A stretch of 64,000 nt of DNA, from positions 184,423 to 248,422 of the forward strand of contig NZ_JAHHZS010000002.1 of assembly GCF_022606295.1 (NCBI RefSeq). The letters run 5' to 3'. Shown in pieces: positions 56,420 to 64,000 of the stretch. Each line of letters opens with the position of its first letter. The stretch's first letter is position 1. Source of the stretch: Arthrobacter bambusae (GTDB lineage: Bacteria; Actinomycetota; Actinomycetes; Actinomycetales; Micrococcaceae). The position numbers and the translations under genes are program-made. The notes under the pieces are model-generated. The model searched no databases, had not been told where the DNA came from, and worked only from the letters and a program-made list of their open reading frames with translations.

Positions 56420-58738
56420 TTAGCCGAAGTACTTCGGCAGCGTGGCCTCGTGGGCTTCGTTGAGAGCGTCCAAGGAGAGCTCGTCCACGCCGTTGATCTC
56501 CAGCTTGCCGCCGGCAGCGTCGACGACGCCGATCCGGAGGTGGGCGAAGCCGCGGGCGGTGCACATGTCCTTGAAACGGATTTCCTCGGAGCGGGGAACG
56601 GACACGATGGCCCGGCCTTGGGACTCGGAGAACAACGCGGTGAACAGGTCCACGCCGTCGCGCTCCATGAGTTCGTCCAGCGCAATCCGGGCGCCGACGC
56701 CGTAGCGCAACGCGGACTCCACCAGCGCCGCGGCAAGGCCACCCTCGGAGAGGTCGTGCGCGGCGTCGATCATGCCGTCGCGCGAAGCGTTGATGAGGAT
56801 CTCGCCGAGCTGGCGCTCGATGGAAAGGTCAACCTTAGGCGGCAAGCCGCCGAGGTGTCCGCGCAGGTTGGACCATTCCGAACCGTCCAGTTCCGCGGCC
56901 GTGGTGCCCAGCAGGTAGATGGCCTGGCCGTCTTCCTTCCAACCTGACGGCGTGCGGCGGGCGACGTCGTCGAGCTTGCCCAGCACTGCAACCACGGGGG
57001 AGGGGTGGATGGGCACGGTACCGGTCTGGTTGTAGAGCGAGACGTTGCCGCCGGTGACCGGGACGCCCAGCTCCATGCACGCGTCGGACAGGCCACGGAT
57101 GGACTCGGCCAGCTGCCACATGACGTCCGGATCCTCAGGGGAACCGAAGTTCAGGCAGTCGCTGACGGCCATCGGTACGGCGCCGGAAGTGGCGACGTTG
57201 CGGTACGCCTCGGCTAGTGCCAGCTGTGCACCGTGGTACGGGTCGAGGTAGGTGTAGCGGCCGTTGGCGTCGGTGGCCAGGGCCACGCCAAGGCCGGTTT
57301 CCTCGTCCACGCGGACCACTCCGGCGTCGTCCGGGAACGCCATGGCGGTGTTGCCGCCGACGTAGCGGTCGTACTGCTTGGTGATCCAGGCCTTGCTGCA
57401 CATATTCGGCGAAGCAATGAGCTCGGTGACGGCCGCAGCCAGTTCCCCGGAGGTAGAGGGGCGGCCGGCGTCCTGCACGGAGCCCGTGAAGGTATCGGCC
57501 TGCACGGAATCCTGCCAAGAAGGGCGGGCAAACGGGCGGTCATAGACCGGACCGTCGTGGGCAACGGTGCGCGGGTCGACGTCGACAATGACTTCGCCTT
57601 CCCACGTAATGATGAGGCGTCCGGTGTCGGTCACCTCGCCCAACCAGGAGTACTCCACAGCCCACTTGTCCATGACCGCTTCGAACGCGGCGATGTTCTC
57701 GGGCGTGACAACGGCCATCATGCGTTCCTGCGACTCGGACATCAGGATTTCGCCCGGGGTCAGGGTGGGGTCGCGGAGCAGCACCGAGGTCAGCTCAACC
57801 TGCATGCCGCCGTCGCCGTTGGAAGCGAGCTCGGACGTGGCGCAGGAGATACCGGCCGCGCCGAGGTCCTGGATACCCTCAACCAGCGAGCCCTTGAAGA
57901 GCTCCAGGCAGCACTCGATGAGCACCTTTTCAGCGAAAGGGTCGCCTACCTGGACGGCCGGGCGCTTGGAAGGCTTGGTGTCGTCGAAGGACTCCGAGGC
58001 CAGCACCGAGGCGCCGCCAATGCCGTCGCCGCCGGTGCGCGCACCGAACAGGACCACCTTGTTGCCCTTGCCGGAGGCGTTGGCCAGGCGGATGTCTTCG
58101 TGACGCATGACGCCGACTGCCAGCGCATTGACCAGCGGGTTGCCCTGGTACACGGAGTCGAACACCATTTCGCCGCCGATGTTCGGCAGGCCAAGCGAGT
58201 TGCCGTAGCCGCCGATGCCGGCAACGGCACCATGCATGACACGGGCGGTGTCCGGGTGGTCGATGGCGCCGAAACGCAGCGGATCCATCACGGCAACCGG
58301 GCGGGCGCCCATGGATATGATGTCGCGGACAATGCCGCCGATGCCGGTTGCGGCGCCCTGGTAGGGCTCCACGAACGACGGCGAGTTGTGGGACTCGATC
58401 TTGAACGTCACGGCCCAGCCGTCGCCCAGATTGGTGACGCCGGCGTTTTCGCCGATGCCCACGAGCATGTCCTTCTTCATCTCCTCGGTCACCTTTTCGC
58501 CGAACTGGCGCAGGTGGTTCTTCGAGGATTTGTACGAGCAGTGCTCGCTCCACATGACGGAGTACATCGCGAGTTCGGCGCCGGTGGGGCGACGGCCCAG
58601 GACCTTGACGACCTCGTCGAACTCGTTTTGCTTCAGGCCGAGCTCGGCCCAGGGAAGCTCGGTGTCCGGCGTCTTGGCCGCGTTCTCGACTGTGTCGATG
58701 TTGAACTTCTTGCCGACGGTTTCAGCTGAGGTAGTCAC
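56420..58738 (-). CDS. purL: Phosphoribosylformylglycinamidine synthase subunit II
   Basis: 772 residues, the small PurL form that works with PurQ and PurS. Motifs: [103 protein letters not shown] and [19 protein letters not shown], covering both ATP-binding halves. It converts FGAR to FGAM with ATP using ammonia from PurQ. GTG 58738 overlaps the PurQ stop. Third gene of purS-purQ-purL; the gene end converges on palindrome A3. Confidence 0.97.
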   Translation of the reverse strand: MTTSAETVGKKFNIDTVENAAKTPDTELPWAELGLKQNEFDEVVKVLGRRPTGAELAMYSVMWSEHCSYKSSKNHLRQFGEKVTEEMKKDMLVGIGENAGVTNLGDGWAVTFKIESHNSPSFVEPYQGAATGIGGIVRDIISMGARPVAVMDPLRFGAIDHPDTARVMHGAVAGIGGYGNSLGLPNIGGEMVFDSVYQGNPLVNALAVGVMRHEDIRLANASGKGNKVVLFGARTGGDGIGGASVLASESFDDTKPSKRPAVQVGDPFAEKVLIECCLELFKGSLVEGIQDLGAAGISCATSELASNGDGGMQVELTSVLLRDPTLTPGEILMSESQERMMAVVTPENIAAFEAVMDKWAVEYSWLGEVTDTGRLIITWEGEVIVDVDPRTVAHDGPVYDRPFARPSWQDSVQADTFTGSVQDAGRPSTSGELAAAVTELIASPNMCSKAWITKQYDRYVGGNTAMAFPDDAGVVRVDEETGLGVALATDANGRYTYLDPYHGAQLALAEAYRNVATSGAVPMAVSDCLNFGSPEDPDVMWQLAESIRGLSDACMELGVPVTGGNVSLYNQTGTVPIHPSPVVAVLGKLDDVARRTPSGWKEDGQAIYLLGTTAAELDGSEWSNLRGHLGGLPPKVDLSIERQLGEILINASRDGMIDAAHDLSEGGLAAALVESALRYGVGARIALDELMERDGVDLFTALFSESQGRAIVSVPRSEEIRFKDMCTARGFAHLRIGVVDAAGGKLEINGVDELSLDALNEAHEATLPKYFG

Positions 58739-59490
58739 TGTGCGCCTCCCACGATCTTGTTCAGGACGGACGTGAAGAAGCCCAAGCCATCCGTGCCGGC
58801 ATTGGATTCCGGACCGAATCCGGGTTCCACCGCGTGCTCCGGGTGCGGCATGAGGCCCACCACGTTGCCGGCGGCGTTGCTGATGCCGGCGATGTCGCGG
58901 CGTGAACCGTTCGGGTTCCAGCCGACATAGCGGAACACGACGCGGCCTTCGGCCTCGAGGGCGTCCAGGGTCTTGTCGTCAGCGATGTACTGGCCATCCT
59001 GGTTCTTCAGCGGAACCGTGATTTCCTCGCCGGCCTCATAGTCCGAGGTCCACAGGGTGTTGTTGTTCTCCACGCGCAGCACCTGGTCGCGGCACAAGAA
59101 CTTCAAGTGGTCGTTCTTGATCATGGAACCCGGGAGCAGGTGCGACTCGGTCAGGATCTGGAAACCGTTGCAAATACCCAGGACAGGCAGCTTGGCGTCG
59201 CTGTTGGCAGCGTCGATGATGCGGGACATCAGCGGAGCGAAGCGCGAAATCGCGCCGGCGCGCAGGTAGTCGCCGTAGGAGAAACCGCCAGGGATGACGA
59301 CGGCGTCCACGTCGGCCAGGTGCGTGTCGGCATGCCACAGCGCGACGGCGGTGCCGCCTGCGAGACGGACCGCACGGGCGGCGTCGCGGTCGTCAAGGGT
59401 GCCGGGGAAGGTGACGACGCCGATCTTGGCCCCGACCAAACGGGGTTCGACGGCCACAGGGGCTCCGCCGATCAAAGGAAGTTCAGTCAT
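58735..59490 (-). CDS. purQ: Phosphoribosylformylglycinamidine synthase subunit I
   Basis: 251 residues, class I glutamine amidotransferase. Nucleophile elbow [13 protein letters not shown] with the catalytic Cys; [16 protein letters not shown] precedes it; [10 protein letters not shown] carries the His-x-Glu pair. The short N-terminal lead ([16 protein letters not shown]) is a little longer than usual. It supplies ammonia to PurL. Start one base after the PurS stop; overlap with PurL by 4 bases, so the trio is translationally coupled. Confidence 0.97.
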   Translation of the reverse strand: MTELPLIGGAPVAVEPRLVGAKIGVVTFPGTLDDRDAARAVRLAGGTAVALWHADTHLADVDAVVIPGGFSYGDYLRAGAISRFAPLMSRIIDAANSDAKLPVLGICNGFQILTESHLLPGSMIKNDHLKFLCRDQVLRVENNNTLWTSDYEAGEEITVPLKNQDGQYIADDKTLDALEAEGRVVFRYVGWNPNGSRRDIAGISNAAGNVVGLMPHPEHAVEPGFGPESNAGTDGLGFFTSVLNKIVGGAQ

Positions 59491-59491
59491 G

Positions 59492-59743
59492 TCAGGCCTC
59501 GACGACCTCGACGTTGACGACGTCTTCGATCACCGGGTTGGACAGCAGGGTCTCGGCTGCCTCGCGGGCCTGGGCGAGGATGGCATCGGTCACCTCGCCA
59601 TCGACGGTCAGTTCGAAGCGCTTGCCCTGGCGGACTGCGCTAAAGCTGGTGAAGCCGAGGCGGGGCAGTGCGCCCACGATGGCCTTCCCCTGAGGGTCCA
59701 GAATCTCGGGCTTGGGCATGACGTCGACGACGATCCGGGGCAT
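59492..59743 (-). CDS. purS: Phosphoribosylformylglycinamidine synthase subunit PurS
   Basis: 83 residues, the small structural subunit that bridges PurQ and PurL. Typical segments: [20 protein letters not shown] at the start, [20 protein letters not shown], and [15 protein letters not shown] at the end. ATG 59743 has AGGAG 7 bases upstream. First gene of the operon; a -10-like TAGAAT (59903-59908, minus strand) may be its promoter, leaving a leader of about 150 bases. Confidence 0.96.
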   Translation of the reverse strand: MPRIVVDVMPKPEILDPQGKAIVGALPRLGFTSFSAVRQGKRFELTVDGEVTDAILAQAREAAETLLSNPVIEDVVNVEVVEA

Positions 59744-60071
59744 CCGGTAACTCCTGTGCGTGAGCGTTGGTTAAACCTTGGTTAAAGGCTGCCGCGGAGT
59801 GGTGCCGTCTCACGCCGGGACTGCGCCCAAACAGTGTTCGGCAACAATGTCAGGGGCAGTGTCTTACGGAATAAGGGGCGCGCTCCGCGAGCTTGCATGC
59901 CCATTCTACCGGCCACATCGCTACATACCCTATTTGCGGGAGATCGGTGAAGAGGTGGCAACCAGGCAAAAGGTACGCGCCAATCCGCGGCGGCAGCCCG
60001 CCGTAGTCGGGCGTTTTCACTGCCCGACGGCGGCTCTGGCCGGGGGTGGTTTGCGTCACTAGGATTGCGGC
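59744..60071. other. Divergent gap upstream of purS
   Basis: 328 bases without a believable gene. It holds a duplicated GGTTAAA near 59769-59785, the possible purS -10 at 59903, and a hairpin around 59999-60034 (GTCGGGC / GCCCGAC core) just before the small gene at 60072. No tRNA or riboswitch was recognised. Confidence 0.5.
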
Positions 60072-60257
60072 ATGGCCGAGAACGCTAAGTCGATGGTTTT
60101 GCCCGTGGTCCTTGCCGCTGTTTTTGCCGGCCTGGGGAGGATGGTTTTCCAAAGGATCATGGCAGACCGGGCTGCCCGGGAAAACCGCATTTCCGTCCCG
60201 CCGGATGCCTCGGCAAGGGCCAAAATCAGCGATGCGTTGAGGGGGACCCATTCTTAG
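60072..60257 (+). CDS. Small predicted membrane protein
   Basis: 61 residues, not recognised. One hydrophobic helix at the N-terminus (MVLPVVLAAVFAGLGRMVF), then a basic, polar tail (IMADRAARENRISV, SARAKISDALRG). A TAGGAT box lies six bases before the ATG, the same leaderless arrangement as several sure genes in the window, which is the main reason to believe it is expressed. It diverges from purS. Nothing shows a function. Confidence 0.55.
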   Translation: MAENAKSMVLPVVLAAVFAGLGRMVFQRIMADRAARENRISVPPDASARAKISDALRGTHS

Positions 60258-60712
60258 GGCGGCTTGCGCGCTGAGGCCCGGTGGAGCGCAATAGGGCGCG
60301 CGCAAATGCGCTAATCAGCCGGGTTGAAGGCGCGTATTCGGGAGGTGCTTGGAATTGCATGTGCGAAGCCCGCAATGCCCGGACCGGCCCCGGCGCCGAA
60401 GCGGCTGATTGCTTGACGTACCAACACGCTTAAGGCTCTTTTCAGTCCGCCTTCGTCTTAATATCTGAATATCCGCACAGCGGGCACGTCCCTCCCGAAG
60501 GGGGCGTGCCCGCTCCTGCGTGCGGATGTATTCTGATGCCGAATGACATGACAAAAAACGTGAAATGTGTCCTATGTAATATTCAGCTATCGCTCTGTAC
60601 TCTATGAATCGGCTGGGCTTTACCTGATTACAAGAACTGTCAATCAGTGTCCGTCCGTAGTTGATTGATCTTGACATGACCGCCACGATCGCCCGGAAAG
60701 GTGCAATCACTC
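60258..60712. other. Gap upstream of the secreted protease
   Basis: 455 bases. The AT content rises in the second half (60540-60680), as in a regulated promoter region. A long hairpin at 60467-60533 is the only clear structure. TTGACA-like and TATGAA-like stretches occur near 60600-60675 but no spacing stands out. No gene is supported on either strand. Confidence 0.5.
60467..60533. repeat. Long two-part hairpin upstream of the protease gene
   Basis: Inner stem AGCGGGCACGTCCC / GGGGGCGTGCCCGCT (60479-60514) and outer stem GAATATCCGCAC (60467-60478) with GTGCGGATGTATTC (60520-60533), separated by a 5-base bulge. No T-run follows. It may be a terminator for an unseen short RNA or a cruciform site. 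Confidence 0.6.
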
Positions 60713-63700
60713 GTGAATTCACAAGGAAAGAGCTTCATTGGAAGCGGGGGGCTTCGAAAAGCTGCGGCACTAGCCGTCGGATTACCGGTTCTGCTCTCCT
60801 CGGTGGCTTTGACACCCGCTCAAGCTGCGCCCGCTTCCGGTTCAACGGTCTTCGGATCAACGGGTGCGGGGGTTGCCCGGAATGTCGACCCCAAGTCTTA
60901 TCATGATGGACGCTACGTAGTGGTGCTGGCAGAGAAGCCAGCGGCCACGTACGACGGCGGAACGCCCGGCTATGTGCCCACCAAGCCGCAAGCGGGAAAG
61001 AAACTGGATGTAAGCAAGGCCGAAGTGAAGCAGTACCAGGCCCACTTGCAGCAGAAGCAGCAGGACGTGGCCAAGCAGCAGAGCGTGAGCATCAACCGCG
61101 ACTACACCACAGCTATCAACGGCTTCAGCGCCACCCTGACCGCGAACCAGGCCGTCAATCTCGCGAAGAACCCCGAAGTTCTCCTCGTGGCCCCGGACAC
61201 CCAGTCAGCTCCTGACTACTCCACCACCGATTTCCTCAACCTCAGCGGTCCGAACGGGCTCTGGAACACCCAGTTCGGCGGCCAGGACCAGGCCGGAAAG
61301 GGCACTGTGGTGGGCGTCATCGACACCGGCTACACGCCCACAAGCAAGTTCTTCGCCGGCGATCCCGTCCAGCCGTTGGTCGGAAACCCCCAGGTAGGCG
61401 TCCCGTACCGCACCAGTGACGGCAAGATCGCCATGCTGAAGGCCAACGGAGACACGTTTGTGGGCGAGTGCCAGAAGGGCACCGACACTGGAGCGGCCTT
61501 CGACGGCACCGCGTGCAATTCCAAGGTCCTCAGCGCCCACTACTTCGCAGATGCCTTCCTGCAGTCCGTTCCGCCGGCCCAACGGGCACCCCAGGAACAG
61601 ATCTCACCCATCGACGTCGCGAGCCACGGTACGCACACGGCCAGCACCGCGGCAGGAAACTCCGGGGTGGAAACGTTCGTGGATGGCCGCAGCTTCGGCA
61701 AGACGAGCGGCGTGGCACCAGCTGCCAAGCTCTCGATCTACAAGGTCTGCTGGGAAGACACCGACCCCAATTCGGGTGGCTGCTACAGTTCCGCGGCCAT
61801 CGCGGCCATTGACCAGGCTATTGCCGACGGCGTGGACGTCCTGAATTACTCCATTTCCGGTGCCACTGACACCACCACCGACCCGGTCTCGCTGGCGTTC
61901 CTCTCGGCTGCGTCCGCCGGCATTTTTGTGGCCGCGTCTGCCGGAAACTCGGGACCCCAGGCCAGCACCGTCAACCACGGCGCACCCTGGATGACCACCG
62001 TTGCGGCTACTTCGTTCTCCCAGGCGCTCCAGGGAACCGTCGAATTCTCCGACGGCAGCAAGTACCGCGGAGCCAGCATCATGAACCACCAGGTGAGCGG
62101 GGCCGGCGTCGTGCTCGCCGCAAACGCCGCCTCAGGTACCGGCAACGCGGCGCTCTGTGCGCCCGGGTCCCTGGACCCTGCGAAAATCGTCGGCAAGGTA
62201 GTGGTGTGTGACCGCGGCGTGGTTGACCGCGTCGCCAAGAGCGCCGAGGTCCTCCGCGGTGGGGGTGTGGGCATGATCCTCGTCAACCTCACCACCTCGT
62301 CGCTGGACACGGACAAGCACGCAGTGCCCACAGTCCACGTGAACCCGCCGGACTCGCAGGCCATCAAGGACAAGGTCGCCGCCAACCCCGCGATTACTGT
62401 TTCCCTGGTTGACCACGACACCACCGGGCTTCCGCTCGAGGCTCAGCCGCAGATCGCCGGCTTCTCCTCCCGCGGCCCGCTCCTCGCCACCGATTCGGAT
62501 CTGCTCAAGCCGGACGTTTCGGCTCCCGGCGTTGCCGTGCTGGCCGGAGTTTCGCCCATCGGCAGCAACGGCGATGAGTACGGATTCATGTCCGGGACGT
62601 CCATGGCCTCCCCGCACATCGCAGGTTTCGGAGCCTTGATCATGGCGAAGAACCCCGATTGGTCACCGGCGACGGTCAAGTCGGCCATGATGACCACGGC
62701 GAGTGACGTCAAGCTGGCCGACGGAACCAAGAACACGGACGTCTTCGCCACCGGCGCCGGAGAGATGAACCCTGCCAGCGTGCTGGAACCGGGGCTGGTC
62801 TACGATGCCGGAACCGAGGACTACCTGAAGTTCATCCAGGGTACCGGCGTGGATCTCGGCATGCCGGGACTCGGCTCTACCTTGCCGCGCGACATGAACC
62901 TTCCATCGTTCGCCCTGGGCAACCTCGCGGGCAAGATCGAGGTCACCCGCACCGTCACGGCCCTGACTCCGGGACTGTACCGGGCCACGGTCAATGTGCC
63001 CGGTGTTGACGTCAAGGTCACTCCGTCCGTGCTGAACTTCAATGAGGTCGGCCAGAAGAAGACCTTCAAGGTGACGTTCGAGAACAAGAGCGCGGCACTG
63101 GGTACCTTCGCGATGGGATCGTTGAAATGGGAAGGCGCCAACAAGTCGGTGGTCTCGCCGATCGCGGTTCGTCCGCAGTCGGTGCTGGCTTCCAAGAGCG
63201 TGGCCTTCACGTCCCAGCAGGCGAGCGGATCCGCGGACATCAACATCGTCTCCGGTTCCGACTCTCCGACGGCCGTGACCGTTGACGGCCTCTCCAAGGC
63301 CGACTCCTCGCCGGCGGAATTGGTTCCCGGTCCAGTGAATGTGGCGAACGATGCCTCGAACTTCGTCAAGTCCGCCACGGTTCCCGCCGGAACGGCGTTC
63401 GCGAAGTTCTCGGTGATCTCCTCGGATCCCACGGCGGATTTCGATCTGTATGTTCTGTCGCCCTCGGGTCAGTTGTTCACGGCAGCGACACCGAGTGCCA
63501 GTGAGTCCCTCTCGCTCGACAACCCGGAGCCCGGAACATACACGATCATCGCGAACTTGTATGCCAGCCCCAACAACCGGCCCACCAAGGCCAGTGTTGA
63601 TGCCGCGATCCTGGGCGCAAACCAAGGCAACGCCACGGTCACGCCCAACCCGATCAAGATGAAGAACGGCAAATCCGGGAAGCTCACCTTCGCGTGGAGC

Positions 63701-63886
63701 AAGCTCACACCGGGCTCCTACATCGGTCGACTCACATTTGCCGGCACCAGCTCGCCGACCTTTGTGTCGGTCCTCGTCTCGGCAAACGGCACCGTGTCCG
63801 TGGTGCCGAATGATGACAAAGAAGGCCAGCACGGCAAGGGCAAACTCCAGAACGAAGGGGACGACCAGTCAAACAACGCGCTGTAG
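60713..63886 (+). CDS. Secreted subtilisin-family (S8) serine protease
   Basis: 1057 residues. Signal peptide ending near PAQA-APA, then an I9-type propeptide (RYVVVLAEKPAATYDGG through GFSATLTANQAV). Catalytic triad: D204 in VVGVIDTGY, H308 in SHGTHTAST, S630 in GTSMASPHIAG. A PA domain (VVCDRGVVDRVAKSAEVLRG) is inserted between H and S. After the protease come Fn3-like and prepeptidase-C-like domains (FDLYVLSPSGQLF, GTYTIIANLYASP). The tail is acidic (DDKEGQHGKG). GTG 60713 gives MNSQGKSFIG; GTG 60701 is also in frame, but GGAAAGG lies directly against it. Probably a wall- or medium-located broad protease. Confidence 0.92.
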   Translation: MNSQGKSFIGSGGLRKAAALAVGLPVLLSSVALTPAQAAPASGSTVFGSTGAGVARNVDPKSYHDGRYVVVLAEKPAATYDGGTPGYVPTKPQAGKKLDVSKAEVKQYQAHLQQKQQDVAKQQSVSINRDYTTAINGFSATLTANQAVNLAKNPEVLLVAPDTQSAPDYSTTDFLNLSGPNGLWNTQFGGQDQAGKGTVVGVIDTGYTPTSKFFAGDPVQPLVGNPQVGVPYRTSDGKIAMLKANGDTFVGECQKGTDTGAAFDGTACNSKVLSAHYFADAFLQSVPPAQRAPQEQISPIDVASHGTHTASTAAGNSGVETFVDGRSFGKTSGVAPAAKLSIYKVCWEDTDPNSGGCYSSAAIAAIDQAIADGVDVLNYSISGATDTTTDPVSLAFLSAASAGIFVAASAGNSGPQASTVNHGAPWMTTVAATSFSQALQGTVEFSDGSKYRGASIMNHQVSGAGVVLAANAASGTGNAALCAPGSLDPAKIVGKVVVCDRGVVDRVAKSAEVLRGGGVGMILVNLTTSSLDTDKHAVPTVHVNPPDSQAIKDKVAANPAITVSLVDHDTTGLPLEAQPQIAGFSSRGPLLATDSDLLKPDVSAPGVAVLAGVSPIGSNGDEYGFMSGTSMASPHIAGFGALIMAKNPDWSPATVKSAMMTTASDVKLADGTKNTDVFATGAGEMNPASVLEPGLVYDAGTEDYLKFIQGTGVDLGMPGLGSTLPRDMNLPSFALGNLAGKIEVTRTVTALTPGLYRATVNVPGVDVKVTPSVLNFNEVGQKKTFKVTFENKSAALGTFAMGSLKWEGANKSVVSPIAVRPQSVLASKSVAFTSQQASGSADINIVSGSDSPTAVTVDGLSKADSSPAELVPGPVNVANDASNFVKSATVPAGTAFAKFSVISSDPTADFDLYVLSPSGQLFTAATPSASESLSLDNPEPGTYTIIANLYASPNNRPTKASVDAAILGANQGNATVTPNPIKMKNGKSGKLTFAWSKLTPGSYIGRLTFAGTSSPTFVSVLVSANGTVSVVPNDDKEGQHGKGKLQNEGDDQSNNAL

Positions 63887-63919
63887 TGCGGCATTGACGG
63901 TCTGACAGATAAACAAGGC

Positions 63920-63949
63920 AGCGGCCGGCGGGATATCCCGCCGGCCGCT
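63920..63949 (+). terminator. Terminator of the protease gene
   Basis: A perfect 14+14 palindrome without loop bases beyond the centre (GCGGCCGGCGGGAT / ATCCCGCCGGCCGC), 34 bases after the stop, followed by TTTCTTG. Confidence 0.85.
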
Positions 63950-64000
63950 TTCTTGTCTTCCCACGGACGCGCGCTCACGTATAGGGCAAAATTCGTGGAC

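Noticed and set aside
57233..58729. Long open frame (498 codons) opposite purL
   Set aside because: purL is certain on the other strand; the antisense product is low-complexity Val/Gly/Arg/His and resembles no protein family.

Overview
The window is GC-rich, gene-dense chromosomal DNA from an actinobacterium. It most likely belongs to the Arthrobacter group of the Micrococcaceae (Arthrobacter, Pseudarthrobacter or Paenarthrobacter). Support comes from the GC-rich coding bias, frequent GTG/TTG starts, many genes with a TANNNT box 6-7 bases before the start codon (leaderless layout), glycine-rich lipoprotein linkers after the lipobox, a five-gene Asp23/AmaP operon, a DUF3151 gene behind class II fructose-bisphosphate aldolase, and several sugar ABC importers without their own ATPase. 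No rRNA, CRISPR array, insertion sequence, prophage or replication origin was seen. The species cannot be fixed from the sequence alone.

Layout. 1-1.2 kb: 5' part of a DMT-family exporter, then tRNA-Glu, tRNA-Asp and tRNA-Phe. 1.3-4.3 kb: Asp23/Gls24 envelope-stress operon of five overlapping genes, followed by a small 11-residue-repeat stress-like protein. 4.3-11 kb: alpha-glucoside island (GH13 hydrolase diverging from a binding protein, two permeases, a small membrane protein and a LacI regulator, with a LacI-type operator in the divergent promoter). 11-13.4 kb: unknown protein, exonuclease III, HdeD-like membrane protein. 13.5-17.2 kb: thiolase and CoA-transferase operon opposite an IclR regulator, with repeated palindromes between them. 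17.4-19.6 kb: fasciclin lipoprotein and photolyase. 19.7-26.3 kb: valine/branched-chain acyl-CoA degradation genes (mmsA, hydrolase, mmsB, enoyl-CoA hydratase), then a MarR regulator and an acyl-CoA synthetase on the other strand. 26.6-27.4 kb: nadE.

27.6-35 kb: second LacI-controlled sugar island (binding protein, two permeases, two TIM-barrel isomerases flanking a Gfo/Idh/MocA dehydrogenase). 35-42.4 kb: housekeeping genes (F420/NADP reductase-like, pyrE, Tat-exported hydrolase, tyrosine phosphatase, HAD phosphatase, SpoU methyltransferase, fba, DUF3151, glycosylase-like protein). 42.6-46 kb: secreted phospholipase C-like protein and purA. 46-50.4 kb: ECF sigma factor with a membrane partner, CoA-binding protein, lipoprotein deacetylase, MmcQ/YjbR protein and a TPR-like protein. 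50.5-53.9 kb: GlcNAc/chitobiose-type ABC importer. 54-56.3 kb: DUF1206, DUF503 and a nuclease-like protein. 56.4-59.7 kb: purS-purQ-purL. 60-64 kb: a small membrane protein and a large secreted subtilisin-like protease.

The general picture is a soil heterotroph importing several oligosaccharides, each under local repressor control, and degrading branched-chain acids. The most notable non-coding signal is a set of six 60-70 bp palindromes in intergenic gaps. They fall into two families with different outer arms but the same central core; one copy is split by 57 bases, and one nuclease-like gene is bracketed by two copies. I found no defence island or clearly new multi-gene system. The strongest candidates for something under-described are these palindromes, the second sugar island and the ECF sigma locus with its leader hairpin.
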